From Eretmocerus hayati (Eukaryota > Arthropoda > Insecta > Hymenoptera > Aphelinidae), in assembly GCA_029851415.1 (NCBI GenBank), contig CM056741.1, positions 69,864,282 to 69,928,281 on the forward strand: DNA of 64,000 bases. Direction: 5' to 3'. Position 1 is the stretch's first letter; the number at the start of each line of letters is the position of its first letter. The position numbers and the translations under genes are program-made. The notes beneath the pieces are model-generated. The model was not told the DNA's origin. It was given only the letters and a program-made list of their open reading frames with translations, and did no database searches. This document shows positions 24,085 through 35,847 of this stretch, piece after piece.

Positions 24085-25885
24085 TTTTTTTTAAGGTAGT
24101 TGTAGGGCGAACAACGCTGCGACGTTCTGTCGGGAAGCATCCCATCTGCTTCACCGGGTTGACGAGGTCTCGGTCAATACGGTATGTCCGCGGCCCCCCA
24201 ACAGTACCGGACTGGGATCCGCATAGATATGGCCTTCCGATTAAAACCCTCTCTTCTCTCTCCGTTGGCATCGGCCATTGGACAAGGAAGAGATCCACCG
24301 AACTTACCAATCCAGCCCCGGGACCACGTGAGCATTACTTCAAGACCGGCGGCATTTAGATCTAGCGACTCTTTCTTCAGAACTCGCAGGTCTTGTTCCT
24401 CCTTTCTTGATCTTCTCCCTGCTCTTCATTCTTCTTTTTTCGATCTTCGATCTTCTCTCTTCTTTCTCCTTCCTTCCCTCTTCAAAGCATCATGTTCCTC
24501 CTGGAACAATTGGGACCTCTCCTGTTTCAGTTGGCAGACTCACTGTATTTCACCTGCTTCGAGGTGACTCACTTCCCTCTCTTTCTCCTCCTTTTGAGTC
24601 ATCACCAGCTCGATGTAGCCAGTGACTCGATGCCATGTCTCCTGGTTGCGAAGCAAGTGCGGGACAAGGTTTTCAGGTGTAAGTAGACCACCCAGCCATT
24701 CATCCAGCTCGGCGCGCTATCTCCGGGTGTCAGTGCACTTAAACAGGGCATGCTCAAGGTCATCCCAGTCGTTCCCGCATGACTGGCATGCTGAGGTCGT
24801 CCTTTACTTGAACCTGGTTAGATAGGAACCGAAGCAACCATGATCGCTCAGTACCTGAGTCATGTAGTAGTCCGTCTCTCCGTGGGTACGTTCGCCCACT
24901 CGGCTACGTCACGGATCAACTGGTGCGTACATCTGCCATTCGCAAATGGCGAATCCCACCCAGTTTGCCACTGTTCGAGGGTAGTCTCCTTCTCGTTGTC
25001 GCGGATGATCTCCTTCATCGTCGGAGTGAGTACTCGTTCGGCTCCGATTACTTTCTGGCGGTCCCAGACCCTCACTCGCTTCGCGACGAGCAAGTGGATG
25101 GGCGGTGTACTCGCCAATACGTAAGCCGCATCTCCTGACACGGTGCGGTAGGCACGTATACTTCTCAGGGCCGCTCTCCGGTGGACAGGCCCCATCCTCT
25201 CCTCGATGATGGTCCTCTCTACTCTCTTTTCCCACACGGGTGCACCGTAGAGCATGATGGAGGTGCTGACGGTGTTGAGAAGTGCGCGCCTCTCTTCCTT
25301 GAGTCCCCCGATATCCGGCATCGACCGCTGAAGCGCCGCACCGACCCTATTCGCCTTCTGGATGTGCTTCTTGAACGACCACTTGTCGTGAAGCCATACA
25401 CCGAGGTATTTTAGCTTTGTTTTGCGTGAGATCGCTTGCCCTCTGATGTAGAAACGGGGTAAGTCAAACTTCCTGCGTCTTGTGAACACGATTGCTTCGC
25501 ACTTCTTGACAGGAAGCTCCAGGAGCCTGCTGATCATCCACTCGATCCACTCGTAGACTCGGACCAGCGCTTCGTTGGCGCGTCTACCCAAGAGTTCCTC
25601 GTTGTCGGCCCAGACTATGAGTCCCACGTCGTCCGCGAAAGCCACTATTATCACGCCTTCTTGCAGTTCGATAGAAAGTAAACTGTCGTACTGGGTGCTC
25701 CAGTTGAACGGCCCGGGAACCGATCCCTGTCCGATTTCGGCGGACAGTTCCCTCGTCGGTGTCGTACACGAGGGTCCTGTTCCGCAGATAGTCACTCGTG
25801 ACGGCTAGTAGATATGGGCACTTTACCTGCTTGGGACTGATAGACTCGCTCCCAGCTCGCGCAGTTGAACGCGTCTACGGAGTTT
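24085..25885 (-). pseudogene. 5'-truncated R1-like LINE, ORF2 C-terminal half, inactivated
   Basis: Read on the minus strand. Near 25878-25864 is VDAFNCASWERVY, the D-x-x-AFN palm motif of reverse transcriptase. A frame change follows, with SDYLRNRTLVYDTDEGT. After another frameshift, the 311-codon open frame at 25795-24860 carries GQGSVPGPFNW (cf. PQGSVLGP), FADDVGLIVW with the catalytic DD (25639-25628), KCEAIVFTRRRK and LKYLGVWLHDKWSFKKHI. It ends in RAYRTVSGDAAYVLA-type sequence, typical of R1-group elements. Past a further frameshift at 24860 and two stops lies a C-terminal CCHC finger, CQSCGNDWDDLEHALFKC (24788-24735), characteristic of this clade. An A-rich tail near 24092-24085 marks the 3' end. 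The apurinic endonuclease, ORF1 and the start of the RT domain are missing. At least three frameshifts and two stops mean it is dead. R1-like over LOA or Jockey is a judgement from motif wording. Confidence 0.88.
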
Positions 25886-26880
25886 GTAAACTCTATCGAA
25901 CTTGTCATCCCACGAAACAGCGGGGTTGTGTTGTTCTCGGCATCTATAGTTTCTCATTCCAAGTGTGCCTGTTCTAATCGGATGAATCACGTATTCGATG
26001 AATGTATCGCACATAACATCAGCAGTAAGCCCCTTCAAGTCAACAGATAAGATAGATTTGAAATATTCACTCAGCTTTCTGGTAAACTTGGAAACCAATG
26101 CGCTCATATTTTGATTCGAAGGATCCCTTGTACGTATGTATATACATATTGATGAATATATGAAAGCGATCAAATTCTCAGATTTCATAACTCACTTCTA
26201 CGTCAATTTCGTCGGAAAGATAGAGGATCCAGAGAATGAGATAAAGATTGGATTAAGTATACATGTAAAAACCGACACGAATGGATGTGCCGTGGTTGTG
26301 AATGCGGAAATTGTGCTATTCTATTGATTCCAACGAGATGATCGGGTCTTTAGAGCTTCTCTGTGAGATCTCCTTTTACCCTCACTCAAAGCATGCAGGG
26401 AGGGTATGCATTCTCATCATTCAAGTTCTAAGTACAGGTGAGATTGGTAATATCTGGATTCAAGGCATACACAAAATTTGATCTACGTGACCGTGAGCTC
26501 ATTCTTCCGCGGTTACTCGCGAAGAGATGAGTTCAAGAAATAGGATGTCAAGAATGGGAATTCCCTGGATTCTCTGCATTGTATGCGTAAAAATGTGAAT
26601 GACGATGGGCAACCTAAATTTATTCAAGTATCAGCTGACTGTTGTTCAGCAATACTTGTACTACGTTCTTTCGGAACGTATTTCCCAGGTTGTAACGAGT
26701 CTCGACCGTAGCTTCTTTATGCCATTTTCGGGTGATTTCATGACGGAGGACCACGGAAAAATTCCAGTATCACTGCTTTTTCTGGAGAAGTACTGATGGA
26801 AAAAAATTTTTGCGGAATTTTCCCAGACCCCCCTGGTGACGGTTCTGTCCAGCTTGCTCCAGAATGACTCATATATATAT
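25886..26880. other. Non-coding DNA, no gene recognised
   Basis: Short unrecognised open frames only. The 5' truncation point of the LINE lies somewhere near 25885-25930 and cannot be fixed without other copies. Confidence 0.45.
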
Positions 26881-26888
26881 TGATGTAT

Positions 26889-26941
26889 TGGTGGATGGGT
26901 TGACGGGTCGGTGGGTTGATGGGTCGGTGGGTGGGTGGGTT

Positions 26942-26975
<34 letters not shown>
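26889..26975 (+). repeat. Regular G-tract block plus (GT)n
   Basis: GGG tracts sit at 26897, 26905, 26913, 26921 and 26929, an exact 8-bp spacing, then at 26933 and 26937. A GT run follows (about 26943-26975). Seven G3 tracts with loops of 1-5 bases fit the G-quadruplex pattern. Confidence 0.85.
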
Positions 26976-26977
<2 letters not shown>

Positions 26978-26984
26978 TTCGTGC

Positions 26985-27320
26985 GATCCTCTTTTATGAG
27001 GCAGTCCAATACACGTACACTTACTAGACGAATATAATGAATATATCCACATTTTACGGCGTTCTGTCACCGGCTCGAGGATATGGATTTGTGTTCGTGT
27101 GTGTGCGTGTCTAATTTTGTGTCTGGTGTTGGTGAGAACGTGTTTAGTATCCTCTCTTGTGAGGCAGTCCAGTACACGTACACTTACTAGACGAATATAA
27201 TGAATATATTCACATTTTAGGGCGTGCTGTCACCGGCTCGAGGATATGAATATGTGTTCGTGTGTTGTGCATCTATTTTTGTGTCTTGTGTTTGTGAATT
27301 TTTTCTTGTATGGCAGCCCA
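26985..27320 (+). repeat. 164-bp direct duplication with a partial third copy
   Basis: ATCCTCT...GAGGCAGTCCA-TACACG, CTTACTAGACGAATATAATG and CTGTCACCGGCTCGAGGATA occur at 26985-27148 and again 164 bp later. A decayed third start (TGGCAGCCCATGACACATAT) is near 27310. Confidence 0.85.
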
Positions 27321-27489
27321 TGACACATATACTCATTTCACGTGCTCATTACTGTATAACCATCATATAACTCCTGAAGAATTCTAAGGGTATTCGTATT
27401 TTTGAATAATATCTAATATATATTTGGAATTGAAAATAAAATATTATTGAAAATGATTCATCATTCCCGATATACAATTTTGAGTATAT

Positions 27490-30060
27490 ATTATGATAAT
27501 AGTAGTGGTATGAGCGCTGAGGAGTGTATTTTGAGTAGTTGTAACTTCACGTCACAGGGGCCGAGAGAGACATGATCAGATGAACCTGACACGTATTGGT
27601 TAACTTCACAAGCCAAGGGACGATGTTCAGATCAGAGGAAATCTCACGGTTTGATCTTGGGGAGTCGTGTCAGTGTAGAAAGTTGTTCAATGTGTTATCC
27701 ATATCAGGATGGAGATGTATGAGTTTCCAGTTTTTGTATTTGTTATCGGGGAAGTTATGAGTTTTCAAGATATTGAGAGCTAATAAGATTACGGAAACTA
27801 AAGCTATTTTCCCATGGGGCTAGATGATGGTAATCAGTTGGAATTTTTTAACAAGTGATTCAAGATTTGGAGATCAACATCTGTTGGAATATGTCCTATT
27901 GAAAATTTTCATATGTCGTTTCGAAATTAATATTGGATTCTATTCGATAATTTGCGTTGACTCCACGATTTATTATTTCTAGTGAAACAGTGGATATATA
28001 AATTTGTAATTTCAGATGAATATTTTGAATAGTTCTATTGAATTTGACTACGACTTCAGATGTTGCAAACCGGATTTTTTGATATTCCTGTAAATTTTGA
28101 ATATTGAGAGGAGTTATTTGGATGTATTATTGTGTTGTTTATGATGTGTTGATGATATTGTATGTATTGGATTCTTTGCGTCGGTCGCTCTCAGCGGAGT
28201 GAGTCACTCTTGAGCCATGGCCTAAGCAAGTCACCGCCACGTCATCCTCTATGTCAAGTATATTGTTGTGAAGGTGTCGTGTATTTGTCCATTTTGCAAC
28301 ATCTTGAAGTTTATTTAAAATATTTTGAGGAGTTGAATATATCATTGTGATATAATAATTTTGGAACTTTTAAAATAACTCACTTGTTTCAGTATCTTGA
28401 AGTTGAATGAATGAGATTGTTCTAATTGTTGTATGAGAATTGACAGTTGAAAAACTTGAATGAAACTTTATGTTAAAAGAAGTAAATTGACACAAAAGGA
28501 CTGTTTGGGATAATGGTCCAAACCGAATCATATCTTTCAACATATGTTTGGATCTCACATACTTTGTATGAATATTGTAATACTTGGAGTTTATTCAAAA
28601 TATTATAAGGAGTTGAATATATGATAATGATATAAGAATTTCAGAACTTTTGAAACAATCTAGCCGTTCCATCATCTCAACGTTGGATGGATGAAATTGT
28701 TCAAATTGTTGTTTGCGAATTGAACGATGATAAACGTTATTGGAAACTTAAGTTTGGGGAAGTAAATTGGCACAGAAGGACTGGTTGGGATGATGTTCCC
28801 AACTAATAATATCTTTTATCATACCTTTTAACACATTTAGGATCTCACGTGATTTCCATGTACATACTCATGACCTACTACATATATCATATATTTATGA
28901 GATAGTTATATCAATGTTGAATATTTTGATGGAGAATAATGTCAATATTTTATATTAATTGTCAAAGCTTTTTCAGAGGATCTGTAATACGTTCGTCATT
29001 TCTCCATTGTTCCTCATTATGCATAATTGGATTTGAGATAAAAGTTGAAATGACTATGATGGTGAATTTTTGAATCCTCGTTATTCGTTGATGAGTGTAT
29101 GATGATACTAGTATAAGTGTTGAGAAATGTATTTTGGGTAGGTGTCACTTCACGTCACAGTGACTGAGAGACTCATGATCAAATGAATCTTATTCGACTT
29201 GGTTATCCTAAACGGGTTAAGGGACGATGTTCAGATCAGAGGAATCTAACAGTTTGATCTTGAGAAGTAGTGTCAGTGTGCAATGTTGTTAATGTGGTAT
29301 CTTAAGTCATTTAAAAATATGAGGATGGTGGTAAATATGAGGATTATATTCAATTCATTTGAAAATATAAGGATTTTGAAATTTTAAATATATCATTATG
29401 ATATAAGAATTTAGAATTTTTCGGAATAATTTACTCATTTCATTATGTTAACGTTGGATGGATAAAAATGTTCAAATTGTTGTATGAGAATTGAATGATG
29501 ATAAATGTAATCGGAAACTTACGTTAGAGGGAGTGAATTGACACAAGGAGACTGGTTGGGATGATGTTCCCAACCAAAAATATTGTTTATTATACCTCTT
29601 AACACATCCATAACTTCGCATAATTTTCATATACATATACTTACGACCTACTACATATATCATATATTCATGGAATAGAGATATTCATTTTGAATATTTT
29701 GATGAAAAAAAATGTAAATACTTATATATTAATTGTTGAACATCTTCCAAAGAATTTCTAATACGTTTCACATCTCTCTATTGTTTCTTGAATGAAAGCT
29801 GGAATGATTATGATGGATGCATTTCCAAAACCCTATTATATGTTGATGAATGTATCATGATAATAGTATAAGTATCAAGGAATGTATCCTGAGTAGATGT
29901 AACTTCACGTCACAGTGACTGAGAGACTCATGGTTAAATGAACCTTATTCGTATTGGTTATCCTAAACGAGCCAAGGAACGATGTTCAGATCAGAGGAAT
30001 CTAACAGTGTGATCTTGAGAAGTAGTGCCAGTGTGCATTGTTGTTAATGTGGTATTTGAA
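27490..30060 (+). repeat. Complex tandem array, about 0.76-kb unit
   Basis: Segment A (about 165 bp, beginning ACTTCACGTCACAG) occurs at about 27545, 29143 and 29901; the last two are about 757 bp apart. Segment B (about 270 bp, containing GTTGAATATAT and a strong hairpin) occurs at about 28330, 28610 and 29385. Segment C (AT-rich, ACCTACTACATATATCATAT) occurs at about 28870 and 29647. The array therefore holds roughly two and a half units, with an extra B. A contains CGATGTTCAGATCAGAGGAA and an AGATCA...TGATCT stem in all three copies. B holds GTTTGG/CCAAAC (28503-28523), GTTGGGA/TCCCAAC (28784-28803) and GGTTGGGA/TCCCAACC (29554-29575). There is no conserved protein frame. Confidence 0.8.
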
Positions 30061-31044
30061 GTCCTTCAAAAATATAAAGATGGTGGTTACTGAGTGTCGA
30101 GTTTCTGTAACGTAATGTTTGGGGGTACATTGTTTCGGGAGAAAAATGAATAAAGTTTACTTGACTCGATCAATATCATGGATGATATTCAATATTGATT
30201 AGTGGAAAGCATTAGAAATTCTTTTTGGAGACAATATACAATTAAACTATCATGTGAATGAAGCATGCTTTCATACTAATCGATGGGGCGTACAGAAGAT
30301 TCATAAGATATAGTCAGGATTTTTCCGTCGTTACAAGAGTTTCTGTTTTTGTCTTCTCAATTGAAGCGATTCCAGGGATTCTGAGGGTGGTTTCTAGAAT
30401 CTTCACTAATCTTATGTCTCCATGATTGCTTAAATTGCTCCTGATTTTGTTTCCTTGCTCCTCGATACTAATAACTTAACATAATAAAATTGTATATATC
30501 AATGAAATGACATTGGGATGAGATAAGGTGATAGGATAGGGAAGGGGAAGATCTTTTATCATTTTTATTACGGATCATCAACAATTGGCTATGAAAAATC
30601 TTAAAACTTATTCATTTCTCTTGGAATTATCTCATGCGGTGAATGACAACCTTAATAGTGATGTTTCGTCTCCGTGATTTCCGTGGCATCTATGATATAT
30701 TAATATTCTGAAAAAATGAAGGTTTGCACAAATTTTTTTCATGAATATTATTCCTTATAACATCTTACTTCTATTGAGTTTGTTACTTGAACATAATTCA
30801 TCGTGATATATAATATTTGCTGTTTTTCTCATGAAGTTTATAGTCTACATATATGTATGTTACCTTAGTGATAGAACTAATAAAATTCACGAAAGAAGAG
30901 AAAAAATGGAAGAATGAGAATATGAAATGAACATATTGCGTAGCGAACAATGATCAAAAGTTTTGATAGTTCAAATGTATATCAATTTCGCGTTACATAT
31001 AGACTATAAAAAATTTTTCGAAATTTCATCCGACTGATTGAATG
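30061..31044. other. AT-rich non-coding DNA
   Basis: It follows the tandem array. No repeat, gene or RNA is recognised. Confidence 0.45.
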
Positions 31045-31239
31045 GAAAATCCAGGCAGCAGGTTGAAGGGCAATTCAACCATTTGGTTGAAAATTCAACC
31101 AGTTTAGTCGAAAATTCACTGCGTTTTTCAACCATTTGGTTGAAATTGCCATCAAATTATCAAATTCTCCATCCAATCAATCAGGAAATCTTTCATTTAA
31201 CCAATTGGTTGAAATCTTCTGGGAAATAATTTCACATTG
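31045..31239 (+). mobile_element. GGTTGAA-repeat element, related to the 60.3-kb terminus
   Basis: Many inverted GGTTGAA/TTCAACC words occur here (CAACCATTTGGTTG and AACCAATTGGTT palindromes). The end, TTGGTTGAAATCTTC to TTTCACATTG, matches position for position the right terminus of the element ending at 60376. It is therefore a second, short, diverged member of that family. CACTGCGTTTTTCAACC at about 31118 may be its opposite end. Confidence 0.55.
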
Positions 31240-31244
31240 TTCAT

Positions 31245-32164
31245 AATTTTTGTTAAACTACATTCTCATGAGTTTACATTGCCTTGCAAAGATATCCCAA
31301 AGGCGGAATGTAATCTCAAATACACGCATCTGAAATATAATCTGAATATTACTCACCTCTCGATCCGTTTCATGAATCCTATTGTCGCCTTGTTTCTTCC
31401 TTGGGATAAATAGATGTTGTCTCCCATCTTCCCTCCGTTCCACCGACTCCGTTTTTATGCTGGTTCAACTCCTTGATTGCCGGTAAATTATAAAGAATTA
31501 TCATATTCGATACATCTGTATGTTTATTATACCTATGGAGTGAATACTTATAATGTTATGGTTATATTTGTCGCATTTCATTTGATGGAATATAATATTA
31601 AAGATTCAACTTACCTATTAGATCCGTGAAGTATTGGTTTATTAGTTTCTACTGATCCATTTGGTAGCTCTTCTCCATTTGAGCTGCTTATTGCAGTGTC
31701 ATCATGTTATAAATCTAGAAAAAAAATTAAACTCACATATAGAGTATTATGTATATAATCTTATTTTGATTCCAATACAAGTAAATAATTTGCATGTTAC
31801 TCACCTTATATATAATACTGCATTCGTTGATCCTCTCCGAATTTTCAACGCACCCGTATGTTCGCGAGGAAAGCAAGTGGGAGACTAAGCTCATCAGTTA
31901 GTGAGTGCGGTATAATATGTGCTATCCCCTCCCTCATCTCAACCGCTACAACATATATCCCATCGGTATGCGGTGATGCGAGTGGGGGGAGACAGAAAGG
32001 AGAACTATAGAGCTAGCGAAGAGTGCGTACCATCAGACATTGTTCCCACTTTCTTATATGTATACATCATAACATTGTACCATGAATTGGCGCCTCATTG
32101 GCGCCAATGATTTCATGGGTCGGTTATATGATGCCACGGGTGACTGATCGCGTATCCCTTACTT
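31245..32164. other. Non-coding DNA
   Basis: No gene recognised. ATTGGCGCCTCATTGGCGCCAAT near 32086-32108 is a short direct and palindromic repeat of TTGGCGCC. Confidence 0.45.
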
Positions 32165-32330
32165 TGTTTCTGTGTGTGTTCGTACATGTGTGTAAGTGTA
32201 TACAAATGTTTGTTACTAGGGAAGCGGTCAAGTGGGTATGTGGGAGAGGGGTTGGGGTGCGTGTGTGTATGGACGTGTGTGTGGTTGAGTGTGTGTGTTT
32301 GAGCGTGTGTGTATATATGTGTGTGAGTGG
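32165..32330 (+). repeat. Degenerate GT-rich low-complexity tract
   Basis: TGTGTG words interspersed with TACATG, GGTTGG and GCGTG. It keeps frames open on both strands (for example 32098-32589), which are artefacts. Confidence 0.8.
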
Positions 32331-32332
32331 CC

Positions 32333-32974
32333 CGTTCTATATAGGATGCGCTCACCGCGTGAGCGTACGTGCATACGCTTGTGCTCTAAGCATTCAATGC
32401 ACAGAATTTCATGAAGCAGCTTCCGCAGTCGTTTTTTACTCAGAGTTTTCCCAAGAGGAAAGTTGGTTGATGATTGGCGGGCACCGAGTGACATTATCGA
32501 GCCATGAACAAATAGAAAAAACCAGCAGTGGTGGCTCCGCGAACCGTTACGGGAGAAAATTCAGATTGAACAACGACTTTGCGATTTAGTATCCGGATTG
32601 TTGATCACCGTCTTACCTTGCGAGGACTGTATCTCTATTTGGCATCAGAAACTTGGCAAGAGTAAGATGAGCAGTCACCAATCCGCATACCGAATCGCAA
32701 AAACGTTGCTTGAACCGGATTTTCTCCCGAAAAGGCTCGCGCGGCCACCGCTGATGTTTTTCTCTGATTAATTGTCGAAAAACACGAGGACAATTGATTT
32801 TTTGGCTCGATAATGTCACCCGGGGCTCACCGATCATTGAAAAACTTTTCACTTGTCAAAATTTTAAGTAAAAAACGACTGCTAAAGCTGCTCTATGAAA
32901 TTCCTTGCATTGAATGCTTTGAGCGCAAGCGTATGTGAGCACGCTAACGCGCTAAGCGCATCCTATGTAGAACG
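32333..32974. mobile_element. Palindromic miniature transposon, 642 bp
   Basis: It starts CGTTCTATATAGGATGCGCT and ends with the near reverse complement GCGCATCCTATGTAGAACG. Inverted similarity continues inward through AGCATTCAATGCA/TGCATTGAATGCT, GTCGTTTTTTACT/AGTAAAAAACGAC, GAGTGACATTATCGAGCC/GGCTCGATAATGTCACC and GGAGAAAATTC/GATTTTCTCC. Nearly the whole element is therefore one large foldback. There is no coding region. Target-site duplication is not certain. The left edge abuts the GT-rich tract. Confidence 0.8.
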
Positions 32975-33013
32975 AGTCAGTGTGCTTAAAAAAAATTGAT
33001 AGATTATAAAATA

Positions 33014-33309
33014 CTAGCGTAATGCCTCGCGTTGCTCGGCTCGTAAGAGTTCCCGAGAGGCGTATCAGTTCCTCAAAATGCTCTTTTAAATCAAATGAAA
33101 ATATGTTCTGTACAAATTTCATATATTGAGTCAACTGATGGTATTTTTTATGGTTTCCGTGAGTTCAAATCCATGTGGAAAACTATCGCTCAACTAAATA
33201 TTTAAAATTTTTAGAAACATATCCTCATTTGATTTCGAAAAGCAATTTGAAAAACTAATCCGCCTCTCGGGAACACTTACAAGCCGAGCAACGCGAGGCA
33301 TTACGCTAG
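33014..33309. mobile_element. TA-flanked palindromic MITE, 296 bp
   Basis: CTAGCGTAATGCCTCGCG (33014-) and CGCGAGGCATTACGCTAG (-33309) are perfect inverted termini. The similarity runs on through GTTGCTCGGCTCGTAAG and CCCGAGAGGCG for most of each half. A TA dinucleotide lies immediately outside both ends (33012-33013, 33310-33311), as left by Tc1/mariner-type insertion. There is no transposase. A fragment of the same family lies at 11300. Confidence 0.85.
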
Positions 33310-33359
33310 TACGCACGAGCTTGTAACGCTGAAACTTGAAATCAGGTGTCGACAGTTTT

Positions 33360-35600
33360 CATGACATTCTCGCGCGCCTGAGCCAACTCGCGTTGGATCA
33401 AGTTCTCGTAATAAACTTATTGAATATATAATGGGGCAATTGAAGTTTGCTCGTCGAGAGCGTCAAATTAGCCAGAGCGAGCGAGCAAGCGAGCAAAGCG
33501 CGAACGGTAACAATTGGGACGGTCGCGCGTCGAAGGCTGCCAACCAACTCGACGAGCGGATTTGCGAATTCGCATGGGGACAAGGAAATTGCCGCTCTAC
33601 TAGAAACCGGGTGGGCGGGAGGAAATGCCGAAACCAAGATCTAAGGTATCGCACAGAGGAAGAAAGGAAGCGGTGGTGAAGGAGGCGACTGGGGAGGAAT
33701 GTCGAAGGGGAGGCAGAATTGAAGAGGGAGAGTGTAAGATAACCTTAATCAGGGTAGGAATGCGCTGTCGATGTTAGTGCGTATGCGGTCTGACTTGATG
33801 GAGCCGTGGCGGCGTTCCTCGAGTTCCAGTCGAGCTCTTAAGCAGCATTAGTGACCACTTACGGCAAGAGAAGGGATCTCTCTGGGGGAGCTCCAACTGA
33901 AGCTTGCTGTACGACTAGAGAGAGACTCCATATCCCTGCGAATACTGTATCCGGACTAATTTCCGGGCATTGGCTGACTGATTTATGCATGGGCCTCTTT
34001 TGTCTCTCCTTTCATGAACGTCTTCCGCAAGCGATAAAGCATTCCAGCAAGATTAATAAGCTAATCGATATGAAATCGTGAGATGACTTTACTCTTCACA
34101 ACAGCGAACTATTCATCTCTTCCTCGTGTTCCTGCGATTCAAAATATTCCTGTATTGATTCTGGGAAACACACTCCGCGCAATTTTTCGATTTTGATTGA
34201 AGCCTCTGTTTCAAAAACTTGATCTTCTCAGCTCTCAGTTGTATTCCAAACTCGATCCGTACTCCGATGGAATCTTCAACGCTCGTGGAACGAGACAGGG
34301 ACTTACGGACTGAGATTGGAGGCGTAATCAGATGCAAATACGAGATTCTCCATGTCACGGAGAGATACGGCATAGGTACTGTAATCTTGAGTTTATGATC
34401 CTTGGGCTTGAACTATTCACTCAAATTCAGCCTTCCAAAATTACAAACGTGAGCACATTAAAACAGGAATTTCCTTATTACAGTACGAGATGTGCCTTTC
34501 AAAATTCAGACATAGAAATTGCCTGTCCTGACGATGGAAAAATGTACGTAACCGCGTACATTTGACGCGAATCGGACAAATGACGTCCTTTACATTCTAC
34601 ATCATTTCCGATTAAATCTATTCGTGACAGCAAATTAGAACAACTCCTCGAGCGGAAACTTGTGAATCATGGGTCTCCCGGGGTACCCGGGATATGGTCA
34701 CTCCAGCTACCATTTCCAACGACCATGTAAACGAAAATTTGTCATTTCACGGGTCATCTGGGGTGATTTTGAACACCCCGGTGTGGTCAGATAAATTCCG
34801 TTGTTCAAACTACGGTGGTGAGTCTCAAATTCATCGACATGATTTAATAAGATTCTTATGCTCTGTCTAAGATGGATAATTGATGATCAGAAAATGTGAT
34901 CCGAGGAGAGGACAGTCAAAATTTACCATAAAAATCGGAATTCCGCGCAATTTCAAAACCCATTAGCTGGAATATAATCAGATTTTCGTGGTTTTTCATA
35001 AGAGCATTTCATTTTTCATGGAAATTCATTCGTTCCAGTTTGTGAGAAGTCTCCATGAATACTATCCAGACAACCATATCACCCACCCGGATAATGTAAG
35101 GCACGCCAAAGCGAGCGACTCAAGTCGCTCAGACCAGTAAAGTTGCAGTGCTCAACGAAGGTGGTTTTTACAATAGTCATGGAAACAAACAGGTGAAAGT
35201 TAATTTCAAGCCCAAAATTTCTTAGAAAACATCAAAAAATGTCGGATAAGTACAGATATATCTACGTTTGGTTGGAAAATCGCGCCGAGCATTTGATCTG
35301 AAGCTTCCAAACGATAATATCATTCTGGTCTACGATATTTTATTTATAGTTCGAGGATAGTCGTGTCTCGAAGTCCTTCGAGATTTATCACCATTATAAA
35401 ACTGATAGACTGAATGAAGTCACAAGCCACCCACGGTACACACTAACCCTTTTTCTGTCAGCTAATGTTTAGGCAGAGTTCGCCACCTCGTACATGCTAC
35501 ATGGAAACCTGAAAGTCAGCCCAGACAGAATACTCATAAGTCTAGTTTTTTATATCATCCTATAAGAAGATTATCTGTAGAAGTCGTGGTTGAAAAGAAG
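33360..35600. other. Mixed DNA, CpG-rich at left, no gene recognised
   Basis: 33430-33860 is CpG-rich with GCGAGCGAGC tracts and GGAGGA purine runs. The rest is AT-rich. I see no exon or clear repeat. Confidence 0.4.
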
Positions 35601-35739
35601 AGTGATAGAAATTAGAGATGCATTCGTACGTCAGTAAGCTTGTACACTGTATACGTTCAGCTTTTCCGCCCGCAAATGAGAGTAGAGGCCTTAGCCGGTT
35701 GGCTAGCTCTTATAAGCTCCCGGTTTTCAAGCACGGCAT

Positions 35740-35798
35740 TAACTATCTCTCTTTCTCTCTCTCTCTCTATCTTTCTAGCTGCAGCACGTTCGGGAGAG

Positions 35799-35844
<46 letters not shown>
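35740..35844. repeat. (CT)n ... (GA)n inverted microsatellite
   Basis: A CT tract (about 35744-35768) and a GA tract (35802-35844) are separated by about 30 bp, so the two can pair into a long hairpin. Confidence 0.85.

Positions 35845-35847
<3 letters not shown>

Noticed and set aside
24184..25808. Plus-strand frames across the LINE
   Set aside because: They are antisense shadows of the minus-strand reverse transcriptase.
26889..26945. Telomeric repeat
   Set aside because: The wording is GGGTCGGT/GGGTTGAT and not TTAGG or TTAGGG, and it is a short interstitial block.
28370..29663. Similar minus-strand frames sharing an LCQFT and NSHTTI wording
   Set aside because: They are copies of tandem segment B; a third copy has a stop in the same frame, so there is no sign of protein-level selection.
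32098..32589. 163-codon frame as a Cys/Val-rich secreted protein
   Set aside because: Half of it is the GT-rich tract read as Val-Cys and the rest is the arm of a palindromic transposon.
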